A stretch of 64,000 nt of DNA, from positions 22,532 through 86,531 of the forward strand of contig JAUIFJ010000019.1 of assembly GCA_030429345.1 (NCBI GenBank), given 5' to 3'. Position numbers and translations under genes: made by a program. How positions within the stretch are numbered: the first letter of the stretch is position 1; each line of letters starts with the position of its first letter. The DNA comes from a bacterium. GTDB taxonomy: Bacteria > CAIWAD01. Of this stretch, positions 25,079-35,480 are shown in pieces. Below the pieces are notes generated by a model, which searched no databases, was not told where the DNA came from, and saw only the letters and a program-made list of their open reading frames with translations.

Positions 25079-27661
25079 TCACACAGCTCCTGGCAGCTTC
25101 GCCAGAGCCAGTCCCTGTGATCCATCCGCCTCCAGCCGCACAAGGTCCCCGTCAACGACTTTTCCCGCCAGCAGCAGCTCTGAGAGGGGCTCGAGCACTT
25201 CCGCGCGGATCACGCGCTTCAGGGGTCTCGCGCCCCAGGCGGGGTCGAAGCCCAGCTCGGCCAGGCGGTCGAGGGCTTCCGGCGAGGCCTCCAGCACCAG
25301 GCGGCGTTCGGCCAGCAGGTGGTCCAGCTGCTTCAGCTGAATGGCGACGATCTCGCGCAGTCGCTCCCTGTCCAGCTTGTGGAAGAGCACCTGGGCGTCG
25401 ATGCGATTCAGGAATTCCGGGCTGAAGCGCTCGCGCAGGGCGGCGCGGCAGCGCTCGGCGATCTGCTCTTCGTCCTGAAGCTCGAGGATGTACTGCGAGC
25501 CGATGTTGCTGGTCAGGATCAGGATCGTGTGACGGAAGTCCACGGTGCGTCCGAGGCCGTCCGTGAGACGCCCGTCGTCGAGCACCTGCAGCAGGATGTT
25601 CTGCACCTCGCGGTGGGCCTTCTCGATCTCGTCGAGCAGCACCACGCTGTAGGGCCGGCGTCTCACGGCCTCGCTCAATTGGCCGCCCTCCTCGTGGCCC
25701 ACATAGCCGGGAGGCGCGCCGATCAGCCGGCTGACACTGTGCTTTTCCATGTACTCGCTCATGTCGAGGCGCAAGAGGGCCCCTTCGTCGTCGAAGAGGA
25801 ACTCGGCCAGGGCCCGGGCCAGCTCGGTCTTGCCCACGCCCGTCGGGCCCAGGAAGAGAAAGCTGCCGATGGGCCGCCTGGGGTCCTGCAGGCCGGCGCG
25901 CGCCGTGCGGATCGAGCGTGAGACAAGGCGCAGCGCTTCCTCCTGGCCGACCACGCGCTCGCGCAGGCGGTCCTCCATGGCCAGCAGGCGGGCGCTCTCC
26001 GTTTCCAGCATGCGTGAGACGGGAATCCCCGTCCAGCGCCCGACCACCTGGGCAATGTCCTCGGCGCCGACCTCCTCGCGCACCAGGGGCTCGTCGCCCT
26101 GGGCTTCAACAAGTTGCTGCTGGGCCTTCTCCAGTTCCTGCTGCAGGGCCGGCAGGCGGCCGTACTCCAGCTCGGCCACCTTGTCCAGCTCGTCGCGGCG
26201 ACGGTGCAGCTCGGCCTGGCGGCGGGCCTCCTCCTGGCGCTCGCGCACATGGCGGATCGCCAGCACCAGTTCGCGCTGGTGCTGCCAGCGGCCGCGCAGG
26301 GCCTTGAGCTCTTCCTCCAGTTCCGCCAGTTCCTCTTTCAGCGCCGTGAGACGCTCGCGGACCTCCTTGCCGCTTTCGCGCTTCAGGGCTTCCTTCTCCA
26401 CCAGCAGGCGGGTACGGATGCGCTCGCGGTCGTCGATTTCCGCGGGCAGACTCTCGATCTCGATCTTGATCCGGCTTGCCGCCTCGTCCACCAGGTCGAT
26501 GGCCTTGTCCGGCAGGAAGCGTCCCGAGAGGTAGCGCTGGCTGAGCTTGACGGCCGCGCCGAGGGCCTCGTCGCGAATGCGGATGCCGTGATGCAACTCG
26601 TAGCGTTCGCGAAGGCCACGCAGGATCGCCAGGCTGTCCTCCGCCGAAGGCTCGGCGATGTGCACGGGCTGGAAGCGGCGCTCGAGGGCCTTGTCCTTCT
26701 CGATGTGCTTGCGGAACTCGTCCATCGTCGTCGCGCCGATGCAGCGCAAAAGGCCGCGGGCCAGGGCAGGCTTCAACATGTTGGCCGCGTCCTGCGCGCC
26801 CTCGGCGGCGCCGGCCCCGACCAGGGTGTGCAACTCGTCGATGAAGAGGATCAGCGCGCCCTCGGCGGCCTCGACTTCCTTGAGCACGGCCTTCAGCCGG
26901 TCCTCGAACTCGCCGCGGTACTTGGCTCCGGCTACCAGGGCCGCCAGGTCCAGGGCCAGCACGCGCTTGCCGGCCAGGCTCTCGGGCACATCTCCGGCGG
27001 CGATGCGCCCCGCGATGCCTTCGGCAATGGCCGTCTTGCCCACGCCGGGCTCGCCGATCAGCACCGGGTTGTTCTTGCTGCGGCGACTCAGGACCTGCAG
27101 CGTACGACGGATCTCGTCATCACGGCCGATCACGGGATCCAGCCTCCCGGCGGCCGCGTCCGCCGTCAGGTCCCGCGTATACTTGGCCAGGGCGCGGTAC
27201 TTGTCCTCCGCCCCCTCGTCGGTGACACGCTGTCCGCCGCGGACCTCCTTCAGGGCATGCTCGAGGCGCTCCTGTGTCACACCGGCGGCCTTCAGCACTT
27301 CCCCCGCTGCGCTGCCGTCGAGCATCGCCAGCAGCAGGTGCTCGCTGGAAATGAACTCGTCCTTGAACCGCCCCGCCGTCCTCGCGGCCGAATCCAAGAG
27401 CCGCGTCAACTCGCGGGCCGGCAGGACTTCCCCGCCATAGACCTTGGGCAGCTTCCCGATGCGCTCATCCAGCTGGCGCGCGAAATGCTCTCCCTGCACG
27501 CCGACCTTGGCCAGCAGCGCCCCTGCCAGGCCGTCCTCTTCCTTCAGCAGAGCCTTCAGCAGGTGCAGGCTGTTGACCTCCTGCTGCTCGGCGGCCCGCA
27601 CCAGGCCTTCCGCCTCCAGGAGGGCCTCGCGGGCCTTGAGGGTCAGTTTGTCGCTTCTCAT
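25079..27661 (-). CDS. clpB: ATP-dependent disaggregase ClpB
   Basis: ClpB is the hexameric cytoplasmic chaperone that, with DnaK, pulls proteins out of aggregates. The 860-residue protein has the full layout: N-domain repeats, NBD1 with GEPGVGKTA (about residue 205), a long coiled-coil middle domain rich in Arg/Glu at about 400-520, and NBD2 with [10 protein letters not shown] (about 605). The [12 protein letters not shown] and GARPLKRVI blocks are typical. No GPxGxG pore extension for ClpP binding was noticed. The start follows GAGGAGAAC. dnaK lies 31 kb away in the same window. Confidence 0.96.
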   Translation of the reverse strand: MRSDKLTLKAREALLEAEGLVRAAEQQEVNSLHLLKALLKEEDGLAGALLAKVGVQGEHFARQLDERIGKLPKVYGGEVLPARELTRLLDSAARTAGRFKDEFISSEHLLLAMLDGSAAGEVLKAAGVTQERLEHALKEVRGGQRVTDEGAEDKYRALAKYTRDLTADAAAGRLDPVIGRDDEIRRTLQVLSRRSKNNPVLIGEPGVGKTAIAEGIAGRIAAGDVPESLAGKRVLALDLAALVAGAKYRGEFEDRLKAVLKEVEAAEGALILFIDELHTLVGAGAAEGAQDAANMLKPALARGLLRCIGATTMDEFRKHIEKDKALERRFQPVHIAEPSAEDSLAILRGLRERYELHHGIRIRDEALGAAVKLSQRYLSGRFLPDKAIDLVDEAASRIKIEIESLPAEIDDRERIRTRLLVEKEALKRESGKEVRERLTALKEELAELEEELKALRGRWQHQRELVLAIRHVRERQEEARRQAELHRRRDELDKVAELEYGRLPALQQELEKAQQQLVEAQGDEPLVREEVGAEDIAQVVGRWTGIPVSRMLETESARLLAMEDRLRERVVGQEEALRLVSRSIRTARAGLQDPRRPIGSFLFLGPTGVGKTELARALAEFLFDDEGALLRLDMSEYMEKHSVSRLIGAPPGYVGHEEGGQLSEAVRRRPYSVVLLDEIEKAHREVQNILLQVLDDGRLTDGLGRTVDFRHTILILTSNIGSQYILELQDEEQIAERCRAALRERFSPEFLNRIDAQVLFHKLDRERLREIVAIQLKQLDHLLAERRLVLEASPEALDRLAELGFDPAWGARPLKRVIRAEVLEPLSELLLAGKVVDGDLVRLEADGSQGLALAKLPGAV

Positions 27662-27855
27662 CCTCGGAGTTCTCCTCTATAGGGTATGACCCCTGACAAG
27701 GCGGAAAACTGGTGGATTGCGGGGGAAGTTCCCGCAGCCCAATAGATGAGGCGTGCATCTTCAGCGATCAATGGCGACTACCGCCAGCAGTCTCTCCGGA
27801 CCTGTCGCCGCCACATGGGAAAGGTTGCTCCATTCGGATACACTTGACAAAGGTC

Positions 27856-27885
27856 TTGGCTAGCGGGAACTCTTGTTGCTATTCT
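27856..27885 (+). promoter_or_regulatory. Candidate sigma-70-type promoter
   Basis: TTGGCT (27856-27861), an 18-bp spacer and TATTCT (27880-27885) precede the gene starting at 27914, which has GGGAG at 27904-27908. The same TATTCT hexamer ends the promoter candidate at 33080. Evidence is consensus matching only. Confidence 0.35.
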
Positions 27886-27913
27886 CCGAACACTGGTCGA
27901 ACCGGGAGAATCC

Positions 27914-30337
27914 ATGCGCATCCTGCTTCTCATCCTGCTTGCCCTGCCCGCCGCCTGGGGTGAGATTCGACATGTGCCGGAGGACCACGGGACGATTCAG
28001 GAGGCGATTGATGCAACCTCAGCCGGCGATACGGTTCAAGTAGCTCCCGGAACTTGGCACGAGAATCTCGTCTACCCCGCCCACGCAATCTGCCTTACAT
28101 CGAATTTTTTATTCAGCCAGGATTCGCTGGACATTATCAACACGATTCTAGATGGGGATTCTCTGGCCACGGTAGTCACAATCCAAGGAACTCTTGACGG
28201 TCAAAGCATTCTTTGTGGATTCACGATTCAAAATGGACTGGGGTATTGGGAAGGCATCGGAATCGAAAGCATAGGGGGTGGTGTTCACATTCAAGGCGAC
28301 GTGTCATTTTTGCTTCGGGATCTAGTTTTCAGGGATAATGTTAGCCCCTACCATGGTTCGGCAATTCGCAATTCGCCTCGCCTAGATAATCAATCACTTG
28401 TTCAGCTGCGGAACTTGAAATTCGAAGTAAATCCCATTGAAAGAGTGAGTACTAGCCGATATGCCCAAGTCCGTCTTGATACGGATGCTAGCATTCATGC
28501 CCAGCAACTCTACATCGACGGCGAGTTTGAATCTAAGCAAGGTCTGTATTTAACGTCTGGAGATAGCCTGGTCGTGAAGGATCTGTCCGTACGCAATTGC
28601 GACCTTATGTGGATAAGTCTTATCGCAGATTCAAATGTCTGCGTATCTGACTTTCAATTGTTGGATTGTAGAAATGTAGCTCCCGTGATTAAATGCCTAT
28701 CAGGACGGCTTTCATGTAGTAATCTTCGATTCGAGGACAACTTTTGGATGAGTGAACACGCTTTCTATGGAGTTTGGCTTAATGGTGAGCTAGCAATTAT
28801 CGATTCGATCCAATTTCTGAATAATAGAATGAATCTTGCTGATGGTGAATCATCCTCAACAATTGCGCGCATAGCAAGTTATAGTGAACGGGGTTCAGTC
28901 AGCAATATGATTATGCGCTACAACACTGTTGATGACAGTATTCCAGAAGGTGATAGTTATGGCGAATTGGCATGGCTTACTAGCGTCAACTTGCTGAACT
29001 CAGAATTCACGGACAATCACCTTCACCTCAATCCTTCCCAGAACGCATCCAGAGAAGGCGTTGAAGGTGGAATGGTAAAGGTGACTGTCCTGCTTCCGGA
29101 GGAGTATGTGATGCAGAATGTCCGCTTCGAGGACAATCTGGTGACAGACAGGCGCGACTTTTCAGTGCTTCCAGATGCATATTACCCTGGCATCTTTGGA
29201 AGATCATTGTACTTCATCGGAACAAATTCGGCAGACACATTGACAATACGAGATCTATACTTTAGAAACGAACGAAGCCCAAACATAGCACCTGAATACA
29301 GCACAACTGCCGGTTTAGCAGGAGTTGGTAACACCTTCTATCTGCAGGCGCATCCAAACGTGCAATGTCTGACAATGGAAAACATCAACATTATCGATTG
29401 CGATGACGGTGGTATGTATGTTGAATCAGGTGCATGGAATCAACGGTTGAGTGGTTTCCAGATTGTCAATGTCAATCGAATGGGTCTGCTATATGATGCA
29501 TACAATGCTGACCAAGGCATTCATGAAATCTCGAATGGCTGGATCCACAACATTGTAGAGCAACTTGCATACATGCCATACCCATACATTTGGAGCATTC
29601 AACGTCCTGCAGTCATCACACAGGATGGTGACCATCTTCAATTATCAAATGTTACCATCACAGATTGCTTTACAAACTGCTTCATGATTACCAACGCTGA
29701 ATGGAGGAATAGCATTTTCTCTGGAAATACCTATGACCACTTGTTCGTTCCATACTACGGTGATCTTGGCAGTTCATTCTCCTACTGCAACTTGCAAGAG
29801 GAGATGCCCGGAAGTTTCAATCAGTTAGATCAAGACCCACTTTTCGATGGGGCACAGCCTCCAATGCTCTCTCAGTCCTCTCCATGCATCGATGCTGGAA
29901 ACCCTGATACTAGCTACAATGACTCGGAAGACCCTGGCAACCCGGGATTCGCACTTTGGCCAAGTCAGGGTGGCATTCGGTCAGATATGGGTGTCACGGG
30001 TGGCCCCAGGGCATTCTTACCCGAGGCGAGCATGGATATCGCACACCCGCGGGAAAGCGGTGGCAGTTTGGCTGGTGAGATTCGTCTTTCCCCGGCCTTT
30101 CCCAATCCCTTCAACTCATCTACTCGACTGCAGTTTGAACTACCTCATTCGGGCCCGCTATCTATTCGACTGTACAATGTCCGCGGACAACTTGTCCGCG
30201 TTGTCCTTGAGCAAGAGATGGCAGCTGGAATCCACGAACTGACTCTCCATGCTCAGGATCTGGCCAGCGGTGTATACTTTCTCCACTTCGACACACTGAA
30301 AGAGACGGCGGTGCAGAAAGTGCTGCATCTCAAGTAG
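27914..30337 (+). CDS. Secreted right-handed beta-helix protein with sorting domain
   Basis: This 807-residue protein has a signal peptide (MRILLLILLALPAAWG). It then has the start typical of parallel beta-helix surface proteins: VPEDHGTIQEAIDATSAGDTVQVAPGTW. Repeated strand units with Asn ladders fill residues ~60-650. The sorting domain begins near residue 727 (PAFPNPFNSST, SGVYFLHF) and ends VLHLK. Base composition is odd: from about 28.1 to 29.8 kb the DNA is clearly AT-richer than all neighbours, while both ends are GC-rich. That suggests a transferred or replaced central domain inside a native signal-peptide/sorting-domain frame. Confidence 0.85.
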   Translation: MRILLLILLALPAAWGEIRHVPEDHGTIQEAIDATSAGDTVQVAPGTWHENLVYPAHAICLTSNFLFSQDSLDIINTILDGDSLATVVTIQGTLDGQSILCGFTIQNGLGYWEGIGIESIGGGVHIQGDVSFLLRDLVFRDNVSPYHGSAIRNSPRLDNQSLVQLRNLKFEVNPIERVSTSRYAQVRLDTDASIHAQQLYIDGEFESKQGLYLTSGDSLVVKDLSVRNCDLMWISLIADSNVCVSDFQLLDCRNVAPVIKCLSGRLSCSNLRFEDNFWMSEHAFYGVWLNGELAIIDSIQFLNNRMNLADGESSSTIARIASYSERGSVSNMIMRYNTVDDSIPEGDSYGELAWLTSVNLLNSEFTDNHLHLNPSQNASREGVEGGMVKVTVLLPEEYVMQNVRFEDNLVTDRRDFSVLPDAYYPGIFGRSLYFIGTNSADTLTIRDLYFRNERSPNIAPEYSTTAGLAGVGNTFYLQAHPNVQCLTMENINIIDCDDGGMYVESGAWNQRLSGFQIVNVNRMGLLYDAYNADQGIHEISNGWIHNIVEQLAYMPYPYIWSIQRPAVITQDGDHLQLSNVTITDCFTNCFMITNAEWRNSIFSGNTYDHLFVPYYGDLGSSFSYCNLQEEMPGSFNQLDQDPLFDGAQPPMLSQSSPCIDAGNPDTSYNDSEDPGNPGFALWPSQGGIRSDMGVTGGPRAFLPEASMDIAHPRESGGSLAGEIRLSPAFPNPFNSSTRLQFELPHSGPLSIRLYNVRGQLVRVVLEQEMAAGIHELTLHAQDLASGVYFLHFDTLKETAVQKVLHLK

Positions 30338-30416
30338 TTGCCGGGCATTCAGCCAGGTTGACTCGGCAGCTGATGTTATCGATTCCAAAACCGCCGCCGT
30401 CCATCCTTCACCTTCC

Positions 30417-32078
30417 CTACTCCAGGGTAATCACCCTGTACATGCCGGAGCTGTTCTCCGCGGGCGGAGGCAGGAGCAGGCTGGTTTCGCTCTGCAGGCT
30501 CCATTGCACCCAGAGGGCGAAAGGGTCGCTGCGATACTCGACGCGGTAGGAGCTCGCGTTCTCGACCGCGTTCCAGTTGAGCTGCAGCAGTCCGTTGGGC
30601 AGACGGGAGATCTGCACTTGCGGCGCTTCGGGGGGCGCGGGCTGGGGCAGGCGGAAATCGAACCAGAGCGGCAGGTGATCCGAGGCGGCGGGGGTGTCGC
30701 CTTCCTGCAGCTGCCAGGCGCTGAGCAGGCTGTCGTCCAGGGCCGGCGTCCAGAGCACTCCGGCGCCGAGGGCCTCGAGCACGCTGGCCGTATACAAAAT
30801 GTAATCCAGGCGTCCCGGCGGATAGCTGGAGAACTCGTTGAACCAGGTGAAGGCATCCGCGCGTGTGGCATGGCGCGGGATGGCGTCGGCCAGGGGGCTG
30901 CCGTCCCAGTCCGGCGGGCTGTCGGGGCCGTAGGAGCCGTTGTCGACGATGTCGCCCGTCAGCAGGGTCACGAGCTGCTGCCGCTCGCCGACCAGGTTGA
31001 AATCGCCCGCCAGCAGCATCGGAGTGTCCTCGGGCAGGTGGAGACGGCCGCCGGGTTCGCGGGCGTCCTTGAGGAACGCGACCAGGCCGTCGGCCTCGTC
31101 CTGGCGCTGGGCATCCGCCGAGCAGCAGCGCAGGTGGCAGGCCACCAGCAGCAGGCTGTCGCCCAGGGCGGCGGAAGCGTCGATCAGGGCCGCTGTCTCA
31201 CGGTAGCCGGACTGTACTTCCCAGGCATTCCGGATCGGGAAGCGGCTGGCGATCACATTGCCGGCGTCCTCTTTGACCGCCTGCCAGCTGCCGCTTTCGG
31301 GCAGCAGCGTTTCCAGCCGGGTGGCTACCTGCGCCGCGCTCTGGTCCCAGACCTCGCAGAAGACAATCAGGTCGGGCTCGGCTGCCCGCAGGATGCGCTG
31401 GTAGACGGATGTGAGACCACTGTTGAAGAGGCTGCCGCTGAGCACATTCCAGCTCAGCAGGCGCACACCTTCCGCGGGGCGAGGCAGGCAGGCCGTCGGC
31501 AGCTCCGGCAGGCTGCCCGCGCCAAGGTCGAGACTCACGGACCCGCTGTCCGGCAGGCGGTCCCCTCCGTTCGTGTACACGACGGCGCGCACCGTATCCC
31601 ACGGAAAGAGCGGGCTGCCCGTGGGCGTAGCGGCCAGGTCGAGGGCGATCTCGAAGAAGGACGAGGAATGGCTGGGCAACTGGCGCAGGCCGATGTCGTC
31701 GTGAAACACCGTACTCCCGCTGCCTCCCGCGCTGTAGACCGTGCCGCTGCGCGAGCCGAAGGTCCAGACCAGTTCGGCACCCAGGCCCTGTGTCGAGAGG
31801 CCGGTGGCCGGGTTGGCGTCCGTGTCCAGCACCAGGCGCAGGCTGTTGTCCTGCTGCAGCAGGAGCTCTTCGTCAAAGGAGAGCTTCAGCACCAGGGTCC
31901 ATTCGTCGCGGACCGCCTGCAGGCTCGTCAGGTCGGGAAAGGCATCGCCGACGCCGTCCGTGGCCAGGACCGGCAACCCGGTCCATTCCGCATCGAGGCC
32001 GTCGATGGTGACTCGGGCCCACTCGGCGCGCAGCAGGGCAGGCAGGCAGATCAGGGAAAGCAGGAGCAGGTTCTTCAT
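30417..32078 (-). CDS. Secreted endonuclease/exonuclease/phosphatase-family protein
   Basis: This 553-residue protein has a signal peptide (MKNLLLLSLICLPALLRA). Residues ~20-190 form a strand-rich domain (LVLDTDANPATGLST) that could bind carbohydrate or calcium. Residues ~205-480 form an EEP fold: LLSWNVLSG, FCEVWDQ, the catalytic LAGDFNLVG and terminal SDHLPLWFDF. A short FN3-like unit closes the protein (PEAPQVQISRLPNGLLQLNW); there is no PNPFN sorting domain. Members of this fold cleave phosphodiesters in DNA, RNA or lipids. The substrate here is unknown. No ribosome site precedes the ATG. Confidence 0.85.
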   Translation of the reverse strand: MKNLLLLSLICLPALLRAEWARVTIDGLDAEWTGLPVLATDGVGDAFPDLTSLQAVRDEWTLVLKLSFDEELLLQQDNSLRLVLDTDANPATGLSTQGLGAELVWTFGSRSGTVYSAGGSGSTVFHDDIGLRQLPSHSSSFFEIALDLAATPTGSPLFPWDTVRAVVYTNGGDRLPDSGSVSLDLGAGSLPELPTACLPRPAEGVRLLSWNVLSGSLFNSGLTSVYQRILRAAEPDLIVFCEVWDQSAAQVATRLETLLPESGSWQAVKEDAGNVIASRFPIRNAWEVQSGYRETAALIDASAALGDSLLLVACHLRCCSADAQRQDEADGLVAFLKDAREPGGRLHLPEDTPMLLAGDFNLVGERQQLVTLLTGDIVDNGSYGPDSPPDWDGSPLADAIPRHATRADAFTWFNEFSSYPPGRLDYILYTASVLEALGAGVLWTPALDDSLLSAWQLQEGDTPAASDHLPLWFDFRLPQPAPPEAPQVQISRLPNGLLQLNWNAVENASSYRVEYRSDPFALWVQWSLQSETSLLLPPPAENSSGMYRVITLE

Positions 32079-32084
32079 CTGCCA

Positions 32085-32112
32085 AGAATGGCATTCTCCG
32101 AAGGGGCGTCAA
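32085..32112 (-). promoter_or_regulatory. Candidate promoter placing the start codon at +1
   Basis: On the minus strand TTGACG (32112-32107), a 16-bp spacer and CATTCT (32090-32085) end six bases before the ATG at 32078. Transcription would begin about at the start codon, and no ribosome site is present, so the endonuclease mRNA could be leaderless. This is weak consensus evidence. Confidence 0.3.
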
Positions 32113-32293
32113 AGCAAAAAGACTCCTGCAGATTCCCGTATTCGGCGGAACCTGGGAAGTCGAGATCGAATTCGATCCCAGGTCGAAGCTCTCCCTTGCC
32201 AGTGGTATTTGTTAGAAAGGGGAGAGAAAATCGTGATGCCCCCTGCGCTTCCGGGTGTCATCTTGCGGAGCGAATGAACAGGAGGACCCGAGA

Positions 32294-32902
32294 ATGAACA
32301 CCCTGAACACCCTGGCCCTGGCCCTGGCCCTGTTGCTGCTGACGGGCCTGACGGAGAAAGCAATGACGAAAAACCTGGAATCGGCAACCTTCGGCGCCGG
32401 CTGTTTCTGGTGCGTGGAGGCGGTCTTCAGCGAGCTGAAGGGCGTGCACTCGGTGGTCTCCGGCTACAGCGGCGGCCACGATCCGGACCCCGACTACCGC
32501 GAAGTCTGCAGCGGGGAAAGCGGACACGCCGAAGTCTGCCAGATCACCTATGATCCCGGAGTGATCACCTTCGGCGAACTACTGGAAGTCTTCTGGCAGA
32601 CACACGACCCGACGACCCTGAACCGCCAGGGCGCCGACCGCGGCACACAGTACCGTTCCGTGATCTTCTATCATGACGCGGAGCAGCAGCGCCAGGCGAC
32701 GGAGTACAAAAAGCGCCTCGACGCCTCCGGCGCCTTCAACGACCCGATCGTCACCGAGATCAGCCCGTATACGGACTTCTACAAGGCCGAGCCCTACCAC
32801 CAGGACTACTACGCCAACAACAGCCAGCAGGGCTACTGCCAGTTCGTGATCGTGCCCAAGCTCGAGAAGTTCCGCAAGGTCTTTGCGGAGAAGCTCAAGT
32901 AG
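32294..32902 (+). CDS. msrA: Peptide methionine-S-sulfoxide reductase MsrA, exported form
   Basis: MsrA reduces S-methionine sulfoxide in proteins. The 202-residue protein carries the catalytic GCFWC motif (cysteine 37), GYSGGH, and YRSVIFYH. The C-terminal QDYYANNSQQGYCQFVIVPKL block is also typical. A hydrophobic stretch (LNTLALALALLLLTGLT) before the enzyme domain suggests export or membrane anchoring. ATG 32294 has a perfect AGGAGG eight bases upstream and is preferred to an in-frame upstream start. The stop TAG is also the first triplet of a palindromic repeat. Confidence 0.95.
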   Translation: MNTLNTLALALALLLLTGLTEKAMTKNLESATFGAGCFWCVEAVFSELKGVHSVVSGYSGGHDPDPDYREVCSGESGHAEVCQITYDPGVITFGELLEVFWQTHDPTTLNRQGADRGTQYRSVIFYHDAEQQRQATEYKKRLDASGAFNDPIVTEISPYTDFYKAEPYHQDYYANNSQQGYCQFVIVPKLEKFRKVFAEKLK

Positions 32903-33072
32903 GAGCTCACACGGAGGGCACGGAGGGGACAGAGAACACGGAGTTTTTAAGAACTCACGCGGAGACGCGGAGGCGTAGAAGGATTCCTCTTCGCGCCTCT
33001 GCGTCTCTGCGTGAGAACTCTTCTTTGAAACTCTCTGTGTTCTCCGTCTTCTCCGTGCCTCCGTGCGAGCTC
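32900..33072. repeat. Modular palindrome copy c (outer plus inner arms), starts at the msrA stop
   Basis: This is the most complete copy. Outer arms GAGCTCACACGGAGGGCACG (32903) and CGTGCCTCCGTGCGAGCTC (to 33072) enclose inner arms AACTCACGCGGAGACGCGG and TCTGCGTCTCTGCGTGAGAA, forming a hairpin of about 170 bases. The element begins with the TAG that stops msrA. Confidence 0.85.
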
Positions 33073-33079
33073 TTCCGTC

Positions 33080-33108
33080 TTGCCAGTTTCAAGGGCTTTG
33101 GCTATTCT
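33080..33108 (+). promoter_or_regulatory. Sigma-70-type promoter for the 694-residue propeller gene
   Basis: TTGCCA (33080-33085), exactly 17 bp, then TATTCT (33103-33108) lies 65 bp before the ATG at 33173. Spacing and both hexamers fit the housekeeping consensus, and the site starts just after the palindromic repeat. Confidence 0.5.
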
Positions 33109-33172
33109 TGGTTTCCCGCCAGCAGTTGGTTGACTCCCTCTCCCCTTGTCTTTGCCTCTGGAGAGGTGCGCC

Positions 33173-35257
33173 ATGTCTTTTCGAGTCCTGTTTCTATGCC
33201 TGATCCTGGCCGTTCGTTTGTCCCCGGCACAGAATCCGATCTCTCTGGCAGAGACCTTCTCGAACCGGGCCCTTTGCTCCTGTGATACGGGGATCGCCGT
33301 CGCCTTGGGCAGCCAGCTGCTGATCCTTGATCCGGTCGATACGGATGAGCTCCGGGTGCTGGGCCGGTTGCGCCTGGATGCCCAGGTGGAAAGCCTGGTT
33401 GGCAGGGGTAACACTGTATACGCGGGTTTGCGCAATGGCACTCTCTGCGTCATCGACGCGGAGGATCCGGCGGATCCACAGGTCGCCTTTTGTCAGACAA
33501 CGGCCGCAACACCGCTCTCCATGCATGCCGCGGGAGACCTGCTGGCGCTCGCCGAAGGGGAAGGTGGCCTCGAATTCTACGATGTCTCCCAGGCCCTTTC
33601 CCCCTTGCTGCTGGCCCAGGTGCTTACGCCGAGTCCGGCCTACTCCGTCGCGTTGAGTGACACCCTGGCGATCGGCGGACTGGACGACGATGTGATCCTC
33701 TATGATCTGCGTTCACCTGCCTCTCCGCTTGCGCTTTCCGGGCATGCCCTTCCCTCTCCGGCACTTGCCCAAGTACTGGATGGAACTCGCGCCCTGCTGG
33801 CCTGCGGAAGCCAGGGGCTGCGGATCCTTGATTTCGCCGATCCGTTGGCACCGAGCCTGGGTCCGCCGACCACCTACGGCCCTTATGTGCACACAGTCGC
33901 CTTGCGGGACAGCCTGCTGCTCGTCGCCGGCATCGACTACGTGGACCTGCATCGCCTGGATCCCCTGCTGAGGCGCCTGGATCACTGGCCCAGCCTCTGG
34001 GGAACTCATGGCGGCGTGCTGACGGAAGAAGCCTGCTGGCTGGCCCAGGGCGAGAACGGCCTGCAGGTGCTGGCCTTGAGTGACACGGACACACTCAGCG
34101 CCGCCGCTCAGCTGGCCCTTCCGGACTGGGCCGGATCGCTGGCGAGGCAAGAGGATCGCCTGGCGATTCTCGATCCACTGATCGGCTTGTACTCAATGGA
34201 CCTGCAGGATCCCGGCTTTCCGCTTCCCACTGCGCCCTATCTGCATCCAGGCACGATTCGCGCCTTCTGCCTGAATGAGCAGGGCGCCTGCCTGGCCCGC
34301 GCCGAGGGGCTGGAATGGATCAACTTCGACCCGCAGCTGCCGCCGACACAGGAAGAGAGCTGGGCAATCCCCTGCGAGGTTCGGCATCTCCACGCCGCAG
34401 GGGAGTTCACCCTGGCGGCCTGCACGGACGGATTGCTGAAGGTGATCCGCAGGGACCCGGAACCCGCCGTCGTCGACCAGCTTCCGACGCCGCAGAATGC
34501 CAGCGCGCTGGGCGCACTGGGCGAGCACACTTTTCTGGCGGATCACAGCGGAGGCCTACGACTCCTGTCCGTAGACGATAGCGGCGGTATCCAGGTCCTG
34601 GGCGAGTACACGGAACCGGGAGGCATCCAGGCGGCCACCGCCGCCGGGAGCCTGCTCGGACTCGCCGGTGGAGCTCCGGCAAGACTCCTGCTCCTTGAGT
34701 GGATGGGGTCGTTCTTCGTGGATAGAGGCGAGGTCGCCCTGGAGGACTCGGTCCTCTCCCTGGGGCTCGGAGAAGAAACACTCTGGGTTCTGTCGCACGA
34801 TGGCGTGCTCAGCGTATACGACATCCAGGCACCCGGCCTGATCACATTCCTTGCCTCGACGCTGGTCGATCCGCAAAGCGAGTCGATCCTGGCCGTCGAC
34901 GACCGGATCTACATAGGCGAGGCCCAGCGCGGGCTGCGGGCCTATGTATACAACCCGGAAACAGGAATCCGACGCGAGAAGGCCTTCCGTCCACAAGGCA
35001 TGGAACTCCTTCCGCCCTGGCCGAACCCCTTCAATGGCCGTTTGAACTACAACATCCAGCTCCAGGCCGCGGGGCCGGTCCGCCTGCGCCTCTTCGACCT
35101 GCGCGGCGCGAGAGTGCTTGAGCGAAAGCTGGGGCGATTGGTTCCAGGGAGCCACACGGGAACCCTGGAGCTGCAGGGGCAGAGCGGTGGTCTCTACTTC
35201 CTGCAGCTGGAAACAGCCGCGGGCTTCAGCACACGAAAGGTGAGCTACATCCCTTGA
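33173..35257 (+). CDS. Secreted LVIVD-type beta-propeller protein with sorting domain
   Basis: This 694-residue protein starts MSFRVLFLCLILAVRLSPAQ, a clear signal peptide. GGAGAGGTG lies a few bases before the ATG, which is why I chose it over the in-frame start 27 bp upstream. Repeated strand units such as LLILDPVDTDELRVLGRL, LCVIDAEDPADPQVAF and LEFYDVSQALSPLLLAQ mark an LVIVD propeller. The sorting domain begins near residue 610 (PWPNPFNGRLNYN, GGLYFLQL) and ends RKVSYIP, a divergent final strand. It is built like the 775-residue protein at 154-2481. Ligand unknown. Confidence 0.85.
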   Translation: MSFRVLFLCLILAVRLSPAQNPISLAETFSNRALCSCDTGIAVALGSQLLILDPVDTDELRVLGRLRLDAQVESLVGRGNTVYAGLRNGTLCVIDAEDPADPQVAFCQTTAATPLSMHAAGDLLALAEGEGGLEFYDVSQALSPLLLAQVLTPSPAYSVALSDTLAIGGLDDDVILYDLRSPASPLALSGHALPSPALAQVLDGTRALLACGSQGLRILDFADPLAPSLGPPTTYGPYVHTVALRDSLLLVAGIDYVDLHRLDPLLRRLDHWPSLWGTHGGVLTEEACWLAQGENGLQVLALSDTDTLSAAAQLALPDWAGSLARQEDRLAILDPLIGLYSMDLQDPGFPLPTAPYLHPGTIRAFCLNEQGACLARAEGLEWINFDPQLPPTQEESWAIPCEVRHLHAAGEFTLAACTDGLLKVIRRDPEPAVVDQLPTPQNASALGALGEHTFLADHSGGLRLLSVDDSGGIQVLGEYTEPGGIQAATAAGSLLGLAGGAPARLLLLEWMGSFFVDRGEVALEDSVLSLGLGEETLWVLSHDGVLSVYDIQAPGLITFLASTLVDPQSESILAVDDRIYIGEAQRGLRAYVYNPETGIRREKAFRPQGMELLPPWPNPFNGRLNYNIQLQAAGPVRLRLFDLRGARVLERKLGRLVPGSHTGTLELQGQSGGLYFLQLETAAGFSTRKVSYIP

Positions 35258-35275
35258 TGGAAGGGCTGGATTCAG

Positions 35276-35413
35276 AAGAAGAACTCACGCAGAGACGCAG
35301 AGGCGCTGGAAGAAGATTTTCTCTCCGCGCCTCCGCGTCTCTGCGTGAGAACTCTTCTCTATTGAATCTCCGTGTTCTCTGTATCCTCCGCGCCCTCCGT
35401 GCGAGCTCTTCTA
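35276..35413. repeat. Modular palindrome copy d (inner arms plus one outer arm)
   Basis: Inner arms GAACTCACGCAGAGACGCAG and CTGCGTGAGAACTCTTC enclose a short loop. A right outer arm follows, ending GTGCGAGCTCTTCTA at 35413. It sits between convergent genes, so it may also act as a bidirectional terminator. Confidence 0.8.
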
Positions 35414-35480
35414 AAGAATAACCCACCGACAAAAACCGGCCTTGTGTTCTTTCTGACGGGCGCGCTGAGCACAAGGAAAG

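Noticed and set aside
27844-27857. TTGACAAAGGTCTT as a second FNR site
   Set aside because: The right half has two mismatches, and the sequence overlaps a better sigma-70 match.
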